A DNA stretch of 30,279 bases from CAZBLP01 sp964492825 (GTDB lineage Bacteria > DYJV01), in the NCBI GenBank assembly GCA_964492825.1, contig CAZBLP010000023.1, forward strand, positions 1 to 30,279, written 5' to 3'. This document shows positions 7,113 through 15,598 of this stretch, piece after piece. Below the pieces are notes generated by a model. That model worked only from the letters and a program-made list of their open reading frames with translations. It was not told the origin of the DNA and ran no database searches. How positions within the stretch are numbered: position 1 is the first letter of the stretch; each line of letters starts with the position of its first letter. A program made the translations under genes and the position numbers.

Positions 7113-8651
7113 ATGGATTTTGATAAAATATTAATTTTAGATTTTGGTTCTCAATATACTCAGTTAATTGCAAGAAGAATCAGAGAATTAAACGTTTATT
7201 CTGAAATTTTTCCTTACAATGTTACAATTGAAAAAATAAAAGAATTTTCTCCTAAGGGCATTATATTGTCAGGCGGCCCTTCAAGTGTTTATGAAAAGAA
7301 TGCACCTGTCATATCAAAAGAGATTTTTCAACTTAATGTTCCTGTTTTGGGAATTTGTTATGGTATTCAGTTAATTAGTTTTCTTTTTCAGGGAGGAGTT
7401 GAGAAATCAAATAAACATGAATATGGTTTTGCCATTTTAAATATAAAAAATAAGGATTTGTTATTTAAAAATTTGCCAGATTCTTTCCAGGTTTGGATGA
7501 GTCACGGTGATAAAATAAATAAATTACCTAAAGGTTTTGAGATTGTTGCTTATACTGATAACTCTTCATTTGCAGCAATTAGAAATTTAAAAAGTAAAAT
7601 TTGGGGAGTACAGTTTCACCCTGAAGTTGTTCATACAAATTACGGGAAAGATATTTTAAAAAATTTCTGCTTTGAAATCTGTCAATGTTTGCCTAATTGG
7701 AATATAGGTTCTTTTTTAAATGAAACTGTTGAAAATATAAAAAATATGGTAAAAACTGAAAAAGTTATCTGTGGATTAAGTGGCGGGGTAGATTCTTCTG
7801 TGGTGGCAGTTCTTATTCATAAAGCAATTGGTGAACAATTAACATGCATATTTGTTAACAACGGTGTTTTAAGGAAGAATGAATCAGAGAAAGTTAAAAA
7901 AATTTTCAAAGACAATTTTAAAATCAATCTACTTTATGTAGATGCGGAAAATATATTTTTAGAAAAATTAAAAGGAGTAACTGATCCTGAACAGAAAAGA
8001 AAAATAATAGGAAATACATTTATTGAAATATTTGAGAAAGAAGCAAAAAAATTAGGCAATGTCAAATTCCTTGCACAAGGCACCTTATATCCTGATGTAA
8101 TTGAGAGTGTCTCATTTAAAGGACCTTCTGCTACTATAAAAAGCCACCACAATGTTGGCGGATTGCCTGAAAAAATGAATCTGAAATTAATTGAGCCATT
8201 AAGAGAATTGTTTAAAGATGAAGTTAGGGCTCTCGGTCTTGAATTAGGAATGCCTGAAGAGATTATATACAGACAGCCTTTTCCTGGCCCAGGACTTGCG
8301 ATTAGAATAATAGGAGAGGTTACAAAAGAAAGATTGGATATATTAAGAGAAGCTGATGATATTATTTTAAGTGAAATTAAAGATGCAGGGCTATACAGGG
8401 AAATATGGCAAAGTTTCGGAGTGCTTCTTCCTGTAAAAACTGTTGGTGTAATGGGAGATGAAAGGACATATGAAAATGTCATTGCTATTAGAGCTGTAAA
8501 CAGTGTTGACGGCATGACTGCAGATTGGGTTAAATTGCCATATGAACTACTTGGGAAAATTTCAAACAGGATTATTAATGAAATACGGGGAGTAAACAGA
8601 GTCGTTTATGATATATCATCAAAGCCACCTGCTACAATAGAATGGGAATAA
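7113..8651 (+). CDS. guaA: GMP synthase (glutamine-hydrolysing)
   Basis: GuaA converts XMP, ATP and glutamine to GMP in purine biosynthesis. The 512-residue protein has the class I glutamine amidotransferase domain first, with the nucleophile C82 in GICYGIQLI and the dyad H169/E171 in VQFHPEVVH. The ATP-pyrophosphatase domain follows with the PP-loop SGGVDSS at 223-229, and the C-terminal dimerisation domain carries RQPFPGPGLAIRIIGE and ends PATIEWE, the standard GMP synthase terminus. Length and motifs are intact. A strong GGAGG site lies 6 nt upstream of the ATG. It overlaps or abuts lolA, depending on the lolA start. Confidence 0.98.
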   Translation: MDFDKILILDFGSQYTQLIARRIRELNVYSEIFPYNVTIEKIKEFSPKGIILSGGPSSVYEKNAPVISKEIFQLNVPVLGICYGIQLISFLFQGGVEKSNKHEYGFAILNIKNKDLLFKNLPDSFQVWMSHGDKINKLPKGFEIVAYTDNSSFAAIRNLKSKIWGVQFHPEVVHTNYGKDILKNFCFEICQCLPNWNIGSFLNETVENIKNMVKTEKVICGLSGGVDSSVVAVLIHKAIGEQLTCIFVNNGVLRKNESEKVKKIFKDNFKINLLYVDAENIFLEKLKGVTDPEQKRKIIGNTFIEIFEKEAKKLGNVKFLAQGTLYPDVIESVSFKGPSATIKSHHNVGGLPEKMNLKLIEPLRELFKDEVRALGLELGMPEEIIYRQPFPGPGLAIRIIGEVTKERLDILREADDIILSEIKDAGLYREIWQSFGVLLPVKTVGVMGDERTYENVIAIRAVNSVDGMTADWVKLPYELLGKISNRIINEIRGVNRVVYDISSKPPATIEWE

Positions 8652-8653
8652 AA

Positions 8654-9322
8654 ATGAAAAAATTCAGTTATATTGTTTTAATGTATATTTTTTGTTTGTT
8701 TTTTACTCAGGAAGCATTTTCCACAGATAATACTTTAACTTTAATTATTGAAAAATTACATTCAAATTATGATAGTGTTACAAGTTTTAAAGCTGATTTT
8801 AAGCAGATTTCTTTTTTTAAATCAGTTAATGTGGTGCAGGAGTTTCACGGTACTTTATATTTAAAAAAACCTGACAAGATGAAATGGGACTATAATTTTC
8901 CCGAACCACAACTTATTGTAAGTAACGGTGAAAAAATCTGGTACTACTATCCGAAAGATAATCAGGTAAATGTGGGAGTTTTAAGTAAAAACAATAAAGA
9001 AAAAAATCTTATATTCATGCTTCTTGACGGTTTTAAAAAAGTTGAGCAACAGTTTAATATAAAACTTGTTAAAGGAGAGGATAATCAGGATTTTTTTTAT
9101 CTTCAGCTTATTCCGAAAAAACCAAATACATTATTTGAAAAAATTATACTCACAGTTGCCAAAAGTAATTATAATATTATGAAATCATATATTTTTTATC
9201 TTTCAGGAGATATTGCAAAGCTGATACTCAAGAGAACTTTTAAAAATATAGAATTTAAAGATAATTTCTTTGATTTTAAAGCGCCTGCAGGGTGTGAAAT
9301 ATTTAAAATCCCATCATATTAA
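8654..9322 (+). CDS. lolA: Outer membrane lipoprotein carrier protein LolA
   Basis: LolA carries lipoproteins across the periplasm from LolCDE to the outer membrane. The product has a signal peptide (MKKFSYIVLMYIFCLFFTQEAFS), then an LolA beta-sandwich. Recognisable parts are SFKADFKQISFF, FHGTLYLKKPDKMKWDY, PQLIVSNGEKIWYYYPKDNQV and KNIEFKDNFFDFKAPAGCEI. An in-frame ATG at 8642, inside the end of guaA, would add four residues. I prefer 8654 because it gives the usual MKK signal start, but the choice is not decisive. Lipoproteins in this window, such as the 12-heme cytochrome, would be its clients if they are placed in the outer membrane. It is part of the pdxJ operon. Confidence 0.9.
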   Translation: MKKFSYIVLMYIFCLFFTQEAFSTDNTLTLIIEKLHSNYDSVTSFKADFKQISFFKSVNVVQEFHGTLYLKKPDKMKWDYNFPEPQLIVSNGEKIWYYYPKDNQVNVGVLSKNNKEKNLIFMLLDGFKKVEQQFNIKLVKGEDNQDFFYLQLIPKKPNTLFEKIILTVAKSNYNIMKSYIFYLSGDIAKLILKRTFKNIEFKDNFFDFKAPAGCEIFKIPSY

Positions 9323-9342
9323 ATAAAAGGTTATTGAATATT

Positions 9343-10683
9343 ATGAATTTTGCAGAGATAGATAAACAATATATATGGCATCCATGTACTCAAATGAAGG
9401 ATCATGAGAAATTTCCCATTATTCCCATAACAAAAGGTAAAGGAGTATATCTTTACGATATATATGGAAATAAACTTTTAGATGCAATATCATCCTGGTG
9501 GGTTAATATTTTCGGACACTGTAATGAAAGAATTAATAATGCAATAAAAAAACAGCTGGATACATTGGAGCATGTTATTTTTGCAGGTTTTACACATGAG
9601 CCAGCAGCAATTTTAACAGAAAAATTAATGAAAATTATGCCTGATAATATTAGCAAAATATTTTTTGCAGATAATGGCTCAAGTGCTGTGGAAGTGGCAT
9701 TAAAAATGAGTTTTCAATATTTCCAGCAAACAGGCTTTAAAAATAAAACCAGATTTATATCTATTGAAGGTGCATACCATGGAGAGACCATTGGTGCATT
9801 GTCTGTTGGGGGGATAGGCCTTTACAAACAGATATATAATCCGATTTTACTTGATTGCATAAAAGTAAAAGGGCCTGAATGTTTTATATGCCCTTATAAA
9901 TTAAAGAGAGAATCTTGTAATGCCGAATGTTTTGAATATATTGAAAAAGCAATAGAAGCTCATCATGAAGAAGTTATTGCGGTAATTATTGAGCCAATGG
10001 TGCAATGTGCAAATGCCATGAATATTTATTCTGAAAAATACCTTAAAAAACTTGCGGTTATTTGCAAAGAATTCAATGTTCATCTAATAGCTGATGAAAT
10101 TGCAGTTGGCTTTGGCAGAACAGGTAAAATGTTTGCATTTGAGCATGCAGGTATAAAACCTGACATAATATGCCTTTCAAAAGGGATTACTGCTGGCTAT
10201 CTGCCTCTTTCAGTAGTTTTAACTACAGAAAGTGTTTATAATGCATTTTATGATGATTATATTAAAATGAAAGCTTTTTTACACAGCCACAGCTATACTG
10301 GAAATGCTTTGGCATGTTCAGCAGCTGTTGAAACTTTAAATATTTTTGAACAGGAAAAAATTATTGATAAAAACCTTGAAAAAAAAGAGAAAATATATAA
10401 TAAATTAGTAGAGACATTTCACAATCATCCTAATATTGGGGAAATAAGACAGATTGGCATGATAGCTGCCATTGAAATAGTTAAGGACAAAGAGACGAAG
10501 ACCCGTTTCCCATGGGAAAAACGTATAGGTTTTCAGGTTTATAAAGAATCTGTTTCTCAAGGAGTTCTTTTAAGACCATTAGGTGATGTGATTTATTTTA
10601 TGCCGCCGTATGTTATTAATGAACAGGAAATTGATTTTATGATAGAAATTGCTTATAAATCCATAAATAAAGTTTTAAGTTAA
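9343..10683 (+). CDS. bioA: Adenosylmethionine-8-amino-7-oxononanoate aminotransferase
   Basis: BioA transfers the amino group of S-adenosylmethionine to 7-keto-8-aminopelargonate, the PLP-dependent step that makes DAPA in biotin synthesis. Diagnostic segments are YIWHPCTQMKDH at the N-terminus, SSWWVNIFGH, FADNGSSAVEVALKMS, IEGAYHGETIGALSVGG, LIADEIAVGFGRTG and the PLP lysine in LSKGITAGYLPLS (K280 from this start). The insert ECFICPYKLKRESCNAECF holds a cysteine cluster similar to that in other BioA proteins. A TTG at 9334 would add three residues but leaves only 3 nt to AAAAGG; ATG at 9343 is preferred. It is the last gene of the pdxJ operon, and no other biotin gene is in the window. Confidence 0.93.
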   Translation: MNFAEIDKQYIWHPCTQMKDHEKFPIIPITKGKGVYLYDIYGNKLLDAISSWWVNIFGHCNERINNAIKKQLDTLEHVIFAGFTHEPAAILTEKLMKIMPDNISKIFFADNGSSAVEVALKMSFQYFQQTGFKNKTRFISIEGAYHGETIGALSVGGIGLYKQIYNPILLDCIKVKGPECFICPYKLKRESCNAECFEYIEKAIEAHHEEVIAVIIEPMVQCANAMNIYSEKYLKKLAVICKEFNVHLIADEIAVGFGRTGKMFAFEHAGIKPDIICLSKGITAGYLPLSVVLTTESVYNAFYDDYIKMKAFLHSHSYTGNALACSAAVETLNIFEQEKIIDKNLEKKEKIYNKLVETFHNHPNIGEIRQIGMIAAIEIVKDKETKTRFPWEKRIGFQVYKESVSQGVLLRPLGDVIYFMPPYVINEQEIDFMIEIAYKSINKVLS

Positions 10684-10706
10684 ATTTTCAAAATAATAAG
10701 TAAGTT

Positions 10707-10734
10707 ATGACAACTTTCCCAATAAAGATATGAT
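10707..10734 (+). promoter_or_regulatory. Possible promoter upstream of the receiver/HATPase gene
   Basis: ATGACA (10707-10712), 16 nt, then TATGAT (10729-10734), each one base off the sigma70 consensus. It would give a leader of about 135 nt before the ATG at 10879. No convincing ORF or structured RNA was recognised in the leader. Confidence 0.35.
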
Positions 10735-10878
10735 TATTAGAAAGGATATATTTTCAGCCATTTCAGTTAATGAAAGATAGTCAACATATAAAAATCGTGT
10801 CTTTACTTAATGGTCAAACAGGCAGATAAAATAGAGTTGTTTTAAGGAAAGAGTTTTTTAATAAATTTTTGTAGGAAT

Positions 10879-11703
10879 ATGACAGTGAAAATAAGATGCC
10901 TTATTGCATCAGACAAAAAAAAGTTTATAGAAAAAATCCTTGATTTTATTAAAAAAGACAATATGTGTCAGCTCGATGTTGTGAACGATGTCAAGATGAG
11001 AGATGTTTTAGAAAAACATTATGATATTATAGTCATAGATGATTCAATTTATAACGACTGGCACAAACTCCATAAAAATATCAAAGAAAACAATATGAAC
11101 AATATTTTTATATCAATTGTTAATAATGTCAATATAAATAAATTAAGAAAAGCCTTTAGAGATGGTATCTATGACATAATACATAAAGATAGTAGTGATA
11201 ATGAGATATTGCATGTTTTTATGAAAGCTATGGATACTTCTAAAATAATGAAATCCAGTGAGGAAATTGTTAAGTATTGCAAGCATAAAATATTTTTGAA
11301 AATTCCCAGTGACGTAAATCTAGTCAATGAAGCTATTATGCAGATATTGAATACAGCTAAACTTGCAGGTTTTATAAAAAGCAAAGATTTGGAGAGTAAT
11401 TTAAGATTAGTTTACACAGAAGCAGTTATAAATGCCATAGTTCATGGAAATAAATCTGATAAAAATAAAAAAGTTAAAATAGAGGCAAAAATTACCAATA
11501 AAAAAATGAAAGTTGCAATAGAAGATATGGGTAAGGGATTTGATTATGTGCAAATCAATAATCCGGTTAATGAGGAGAATATACTTAATTCGTCGGGAAG
11601 AGGAATATACTTAATGACAACTATAATGGATGAAGTTAAATTTGAAAAAAATGGAAGCAAAATAATTTTAATTAAAAACAAAAATACCAAGTCCAAAAAT
11701 TAA
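10879..11703 (+). CDS. Receiver-like domain fused to an RsbW-type HATPase (anti-sigma/serine kinase-like)
   Basis: The 274-residue cytosolic protein has an N-terminal CheY-like region (about 1-120) with the expected phosphoacceptor position D54 (DIIVIDD) and a conserved lysine near K103 (IIHKDSS). The C-terminal GHKL ATPase (about 140-265) has the N-box EAVINAIVHGNKS (E181, N185), the G1 box EDMGKGFD and the G2 box SSGRGIYLM, the form found in RsbW/SpoIIAB/BtrW kinases rather than in histidine kinases. There is no phosphoacceptor His domain. Such proteins phosphorylate STAS antagonists and/or sequester a regulator. A STAS protein lies on the opposite strand 1.4 kb away. Start ATG 10879 has TAGGAA upstream. 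The first acidic pair of the receiver is weak (SDKKK). Confidence 0.82.
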   Translation: MTVKIRCLIASDKKKFIEKILDFIKKDNMCQLDVVNDVKMRDVLEKHYDIIVIDDSIYNDWHKLHKNIKENNMNNIFISIVNNVNINKLRKAFRDGIYDIIHKDSSDNEILHVFMKAMDTSKIMKSSEEIVKYCKHKIFLKIPSDVNLVNEAIMQILNTAKLAGFIKSKDLESNLRLVYTEAVINAIVHGNKSDKNKKVKIEAKITNKKMKVAIEDMGKGFDYVQINNPVNEENILNSSGRGIYLMTTIMDEVKFEKNGSKIILIKNKNTKSKN

Positions 11704-11726
11704 AAATTAAAATTATAATTTTTTCA

Positions 11727-13070
11727 TTACATTAAATTTTTTCTTTTTAATTTTTCTATTAAAGTAGTTCTTTTAATATTAAGGAGTTTTGCTGCTTTTT
11801 CTTTGACTCCACCAGCTCTTTCCAGAGCCTGCATTATTAAATTTGTTTCAAGATTTTCAATAACTTCTTTTAAATTAATTCCTTCATCTGATAATTTTAT
11901 TAATGAATTTAGATATTCTTTATCATTTGAAGGTGCTATATCTATATCATCTAAAAATTCACTCTGAAAAAATTTACTTGGCAGGTCATATGGTAAAACA
12001 GAGCCACCTTCTTTTAACACAACTATTCTCTCAATAACATTTTCAAGCTCTCTGACATTACCTGGCCAACTATAGTTTTCCAATAACATTACAGCCTCAT
12101 CTGAAAAATTGTCCAATTCATTTTCTTTATCATATTTTTTTATAAATTTTTTAAAAAAGTAATCCACAAGTAAAGAAATATCTTCTTTACGCTCCCTTAA
12201 CGGAGGAATATGAATAGGTATTACATTTAATCTGTAGAAAAGGTCTTCTCTGAATTTTTTTTCTTTAACCAATTGCTCCAAATTTTTATTTGTTGCAGCT
12301 ATAATCCTAATATCGACTTTTACTGGTTTGTTAGCACCTACAGGCTGTACTTCCCTTTCCTGAAGCAATCTTAAAATCTTAACTTGAAGATTAATTGGCA
12401 TTTCTCCTATTTCATCAAGGAATAAAGTTCCTTCATTCGCAGCCTGAATTTTTCCTATTTTATTTGTTGATGCTCCTGTAAATGCCCCTTTATGATAGCC
12501 GAATAATTCACTTTCCATTAAATCTTCAGGAATTGCTCCGCAATTAATAGGAATAAATAATTTATTATTTCTTTTACTCATTTTATAAATAGCTTTTGCA
12601 ACCAATTCTTTCCCAGTTCCGCTTTCACCTGTAATCAAGACAGTAGAATCAGATTGAGCAACTTTATTAATTAATTTGAATATTTGTTTTATTTTACTAC
12701 TTGCACCGACAATCCCTTGAAAAATATTCTTTGTTTCCAAAGATAAATCAGGCGTTTTACTTATTTTTAATATATTTTTCAGATTTTTATTAATATTTTC
12801 TTCAAAAGGAGGTAAAACAAAGGTTATTGCGCCTACAGACATCAAGCTGGGAATTAGATTAAAATTAACTGAATCAATTATGGGAATAAACTTGATTGAG
12901 GAGTTAAATCTTAAAAGTTTTTTTAATGTTTCTGAAAAAGCATTGATATTTTTTTCGTAGATAAAAATATAATTGACTTCATTGCATTTGTTTAATTCAG
13001 ATAAATCTTTCAAATTAATAACATCAAATTCACTACTATTAAACGCGTAATTTAAAAATCCTATTTTCAT
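11727..13070 (-). CDS. Sigma54-dependent transcriptional activator with degenerate receiver domain
   Basis: The 447-residue protein is an NtrC-family enhancer-binding protein. The N-terminal domain (about 1-110) has the size and strand pattern of a receiver but reads IFIYEKN where the phosphoacceptor Asp should be. The AAA+ domain follows: Walker A GESGTGKE (148-155), the sigma54 contact loop GAFTGA (195-200), Walker B GTLFLDEIGEM and FREDLFYRLNVIPIHIPPLR. A Fis-type HTH closes the protein (AGGVKEKAAKLLNIKRTTLIEKLKRK). It should drive open-complex formation at sigma54 promoters. The frame extends four codons to a TTG, but that extension contains the ribosome site GAGGAG; ATG at 13070 is the start. 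It is downstream of the STAS gene in the same operon. A FleQ-like role is possible from the pseudo-receiver but no flagellar genes are near. Confidence 0.92.
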   Translation of the reverse strand: MKIGFLNYAFNSSEFDVINLKDLSELNKCNEVNYIFIYEKNINAFSETLKKLLRFNSSIKFIPIIDSVNFNLIPSLMSVGAITFVLPPFEENINKNLKNILKISKTPDLSLETKNIFQGIVGASSKIKQIFKLINKVAQSDSTVLITGESGTGKELVAKAIYKMSKRNNKLFIPINCGAIPEDLMESELFGYHKGAFTGASTNKIGKIQAANEGTLFLDEIGEMPINLQVKILRLLQEREVQPVGANKPVKVDIRIIAATNKNLEQLVKEKKFREDLFYRLNVIPIHIPPLRERKEDISLLVDYFFKKFIKKYDKENELDNFSDEAVMLLENYSWPGNVRELENVIERIVVLKEGGSVLPYDLPSKFFQSEFLDDIDIAPSNDKEYLNSLIKLSDEGINLKEVIENLETNLIMQALERAGGVKEKAAKLLNIKRTTLIEKLKRKNLM

Positions 13071-13127
13071 ACAACTCCTCAATCATTTAAAAATTTTTCA
13101 AATTGTGGATTTATCTTTTATTATATT

Positions 13128-13463
13128 TTAGAGTTTTTTCATTGCTATCTCTACATTTTCATAAATTGGAATGATTTTATCCAGTCTTGTTAATTTAAAA
13201 ACTTCTCTTGGTTTTGATTTTAATGAGACTATTGCAAAATTACCGTTTTTAGATTTAATTGTTTTAAAAATTGATATAATGAAACCTATTCCTGCTGAAT
13301 CAATGAAATCCACGCCTTCAAGATCAAAGATAATTTTAGTGGAGCCTTCCTGTTCAATGCATTCTTTTACAAATTTTTTGGCTTTTTCAAGATCTGACAA
13401 AATAAGATTACCTACGAAACTAATAATAAAAATATCTCCCTCAACCCTTTTTGTTAATTCCAT
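13128..13463 (-). CDS. STAS-domain anti-sigma factor antagonist
   Basis: The 111-residue protein is a single STAS domain of the SpoIIAA/RsbV type. It begins MELTKRVEGDIFIISFVGNL, contains the conserved loop FDLEGVDFIDSAGIGFII with the usual phosphorylatable serine at S56, and ends in the helix FKLTRLDKIIPIYENVEIAM. In its unphosphorylated form this class binds RsbW-type kinases and frees their target. A longer frame (to 13583) overlaps pgi and is rejected, because ATG at 13463 has a strong GGAGGGG site 5-7 nt upstream. It lies 43 nt after pgi and 57 nt before the sigma54 activator. The RsbW-like protein on the opposite strand is its natural candidate partner. Confidence 0.9.
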   Translation of the reverse strand: MELTKRVEGDIFIISFVGNLILSDLEKAKKFVKECIEQEGSTKIIFDLEGVDFIDSAGIGFIISIFKTIKSKNGNFAIVSLKSKPREVFKLTRLDKIIPIYENVEIAMKKL

Positions 13464-13506
13464 TCTTATCCCCTCCATTGATTTAATTTTATAAGGAGTC
13501 ATAAAT

Positions 13507-14859
13507 TTAATTTTCTCCTGAAACAATAAATTTTTTTGAACTTTTACAAAAAAAATTTTCAAATTCTCTTTTTTTATTTTCAAATCCGTTTCTGCCTAAC
13601 AAGCCATAAGTAAATTGTTTGCTTAATTCAACACCAGGCTGATCAAAAGGATTAATTCCAAAAAGGTAACCTGTAAAATGAGTCATTGCTTCAAAATAAA
13701 AAATTAACCATCCTAAATTAAAAGCATTTATTTTATCCAAAATTATAGTATAATTTAAAACTCCTTTTTTGGCAAGTGCAACCCTTGTTGAATCAATTTC
13801 GGAGTTAATAATATTGCCCATTTTATGATTAAATAAATATTCATAGTTTAAATCAATCTCTTGAGGAGGTACCTCCATGTCATGATTAAAGTTTTTAACT
13901 TTAATAAAAGTAATTAATTTATCTTTTGGGCCGTCAATATACAATTGCAATTGAGAATGTTGATCCGTGGAGCCTAATGCTTTAACAGGAGTGGGCCCAA
14001 AACCTTGTTTCCCAAGACTCTCAGCCCATAACTGCCTGAACCAGTCTGCAAAATCATATAATTTAGAAGAATACGGCATTAAGACATTAATAGATTTTTT
14101 GTTTTTATAAGCCAAATAATGTATTAACCCTGATAAATATGAAATATTTTCAGGTAGAATACTATTGTCGGTTTTATAAAAACATTCTTTGGCACCGTTG
14201 AGTAAATTAGAAATATCTATATTAACAAACGCCAGAGGAAATAGGCCAACAGGAGTTAAAACTGAAAATCTTCCACCAACATTTTCAGGAATATCAAAAG
14301 AGGTTAAGCCTTCTTTATTGACAATTTCCCTTAATGTGCCTTTAAAAGGGTCTGTTATTACAACAACCCTCTCTTTATAACCTTTATTCATAAATTTTTT
14401 AATTAAAATCTGTCTGATAATTAAAAACTGACTGATTGTTTCTGCTGTTGAACCTGATTTACTAATAATGACAAAAAAAGTTTTTTTAAAATCAATAAAT
14501 TCCAAAAATTCATTAAAAACTTCGGGATCAATATTATCAATAATATATAAATTTTTTTCATTGCTCCCATAAAAGGGATATAATGCTCTTTTAACTGCTA
14601 TTGTACCCAAGGCAGAGCCACCTATACCAAGCACCACGCAATTATCAAATTTATCTTGAAAATTTTCAGAAATTTTTTTAATTTCATAAATATTTTGAAA
14701 TGGCAGAGAATAAAAACCTACTTTATCTTTTTTGTCATTTAAAATTTTTTTGTGAATTTCATTAACTTTTTCCTGATATTTAAAAATTTCATCAAAAGAT
14801 ATTCCTTGTTCCCCAATAATCTCTTTTAAACAAAAATTATAATCTATTTCTATTGTCAT
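13507..14859 (-). CDS. pgi: Glucose-6-phosphate isomerase
   Basis: Pgi interconverts glucose 6-phosphate and fructose 6-phosphate in glycolysis and gluconeogenesis. The 450-residue length is that of the shorter bacterial form. Visible motifs are VVLGIGGSALGTIAVKRAL (78-85 core), the sugar-phosphate loop ISKSGSTAETISQF (133-141 core), ENVGGRFSVLTPVGLFPLAF, and LWAESLGKQGFGPTPVKALG followed by STDQHSQLQLYIDGP. All are intact. It heads a minus-strand run continuing into the STAS and sigma54-activator genes with short gaps, so carbon-flow and regulatory genes may share a transcript. The ribosome site is weak (CAGAGA). It is divergent from plsY, with 121 bp between. Confidence 0.96.
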   Translation of the reverse strand: MTIEIDYNFCLKEIIGEQGISFDEIFKYQEKVNEIHKKILNDKKDKVGFYSLPFQNIYEIKKISENFQDKFDNCVVLGIGGSALGTIAVKRALYPFYGSNEKNLYIIDNIDPEVFNEFLEFIDFKKTFFVIISKSGSTAETISQFLIIRQILIKKFMNKGYKERVVVITDPFKGTLREIVNKEGLTSFDIPENVGGRFSVLTPVGLFPLAFVNIDISNLLNGAKECFYKTDNSILPENISYLSGLIHYLAYKNKKSINVLMPYSSKLYDFADWFRQLWAESLGKQGFGPTPVKALGSTDQHSQLQLYIDGPKDKLITFIKVKNFNHDMEVPPQEIDLNYEYLFNHKMGNIINSEIDSTRVALAKKGVLNYTIILDKINAFNLGWLIFYFEAMTHFTGYLFGINPFDQPGVELSKQFTYGLLGRNGFENKKREFENFFCKSSKKFIVSGEN

Positions 14860-14980
14860 AACGAATCTCTGCAGTTTTTCTTAAACATAAAATATATTAA
14901 TTATAAAATCAAGCAATTAAAAGAAAAAGAATTAAAAAATTTAACTTGCCTTGATTTAAATAGAATGTTAATAAATTTTC

Positions 14981-15598
14981 ATGTATATATATTTTATTTT
15001 AATTTTATCCTTATCTTATCTTATTGGTTCTATTCCAAACGGTTTAATCATATCTAAAATTTTCTCTCAAAAAGATCCTCGAGACAGTGGCAGCGGCAAT
15101 ATTGGAGCAACTAATGTTGCTCGGACAAGTGGAATAATCTTAGGAATAGTTACTTTAATATTAGACGTGGCAAAAGGCTTTTTCCCTGTTTTTTATTCTT
15201 ATAACCTTAACATTCATGAACAATTGCCTTATTTTGCAGGACTTGCAACATTTTTAGGCCATTTATACCCTATTTATATTAAATTCAAAGGGGGTAAAGG
15301 AGTGGCAACTTCCATAGGAATTTTTCTTGCCTTAGTGCCTATTGCAGTTCTTATTGATGCGGTTATTTTTTTTACTGTAGCAATTATCTGGAGGTATGTC
15401 TCTTTAGCTTCAATAATTAGTGCAATTTCTATTCCTGGCATAATTAAAACTTTGATACTATTTAAGATTTATAATTTTAATACTTCTATTCTCTACTTTT
15501 CCTCCATTATCTCTATTTTAATCATATACAAGCATAAATCTAACATTGTCAGACTGTTCAAAAAAGAGGAATTGAAATTTGGTTCCAAAATTAAATAA
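14981..15598 (+). CDS. plsY: Acyl-phosphate:glycerol-3-phosphate acyltransferase
   Basis: PlsY transfers an acyl group from acyl-phosphate to glycerol 3-phosphate, the first step of phospholipid synthesis in most bacteria, in the inner membrane. The 205-residue polytopic protein carries the three conserved loops: SYLIGSIPNGLIISK, then DPRDSGSGNIGATNVARTSG, and YPIYIKFKGGKGVATSIG. The last four residues of its frame are overlapped by the TTG start of the histidine kinase, so the two genes are translationally linked. No clear Shine-Dalgarno sequence precedes ATG 14981, but the N-terminus MYIYFILILSLSYLIGSIPN is right for the family. Confidence 0.95.
   Translation: MYIYFILILSLSYLIGSIPNGLIISKIFSQKDPRDSGSGNIGATNVARTSGIILGIVTLILDVAKGFFPVFYSYNLNIHEQLPYFAGLATFLGHLYPIYIKFKGGKGVATSIGIFLALVPIAVLIDAVIFFTVAIIWRYVSLASIISAISIPGIIKTLILFKIYNFNTSILYFSSIISILIIYKHKSNIVRLFKKEELKFGSKIK

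Noticed and set aside
7934..8515. 193-codon minus-strand ORF inside guaA
   Set aside because: Shadow of the intact GMP synthase frame; no domain, signal or ribosome site.
11700..11727. AT-only hairpin between the receiver/HATPase gene and the sigma54 activator as a terminator
   Set aside because: The AAAATTATAATTTT pairing is too weak and is expected in such AT-rich DNA.
13171..13494. 107-codon plus-strand ORF
   Set aside because: Antisense to the STAS gene, without ribosome site or recognisable domain.
13464..13583. N-terminal extension of the STAS protein overlapping pgi
   Set aside because: The extension overlaps the pgi 3' end and has no family similarity; the GGAGGGG site fixes the start at 13463.
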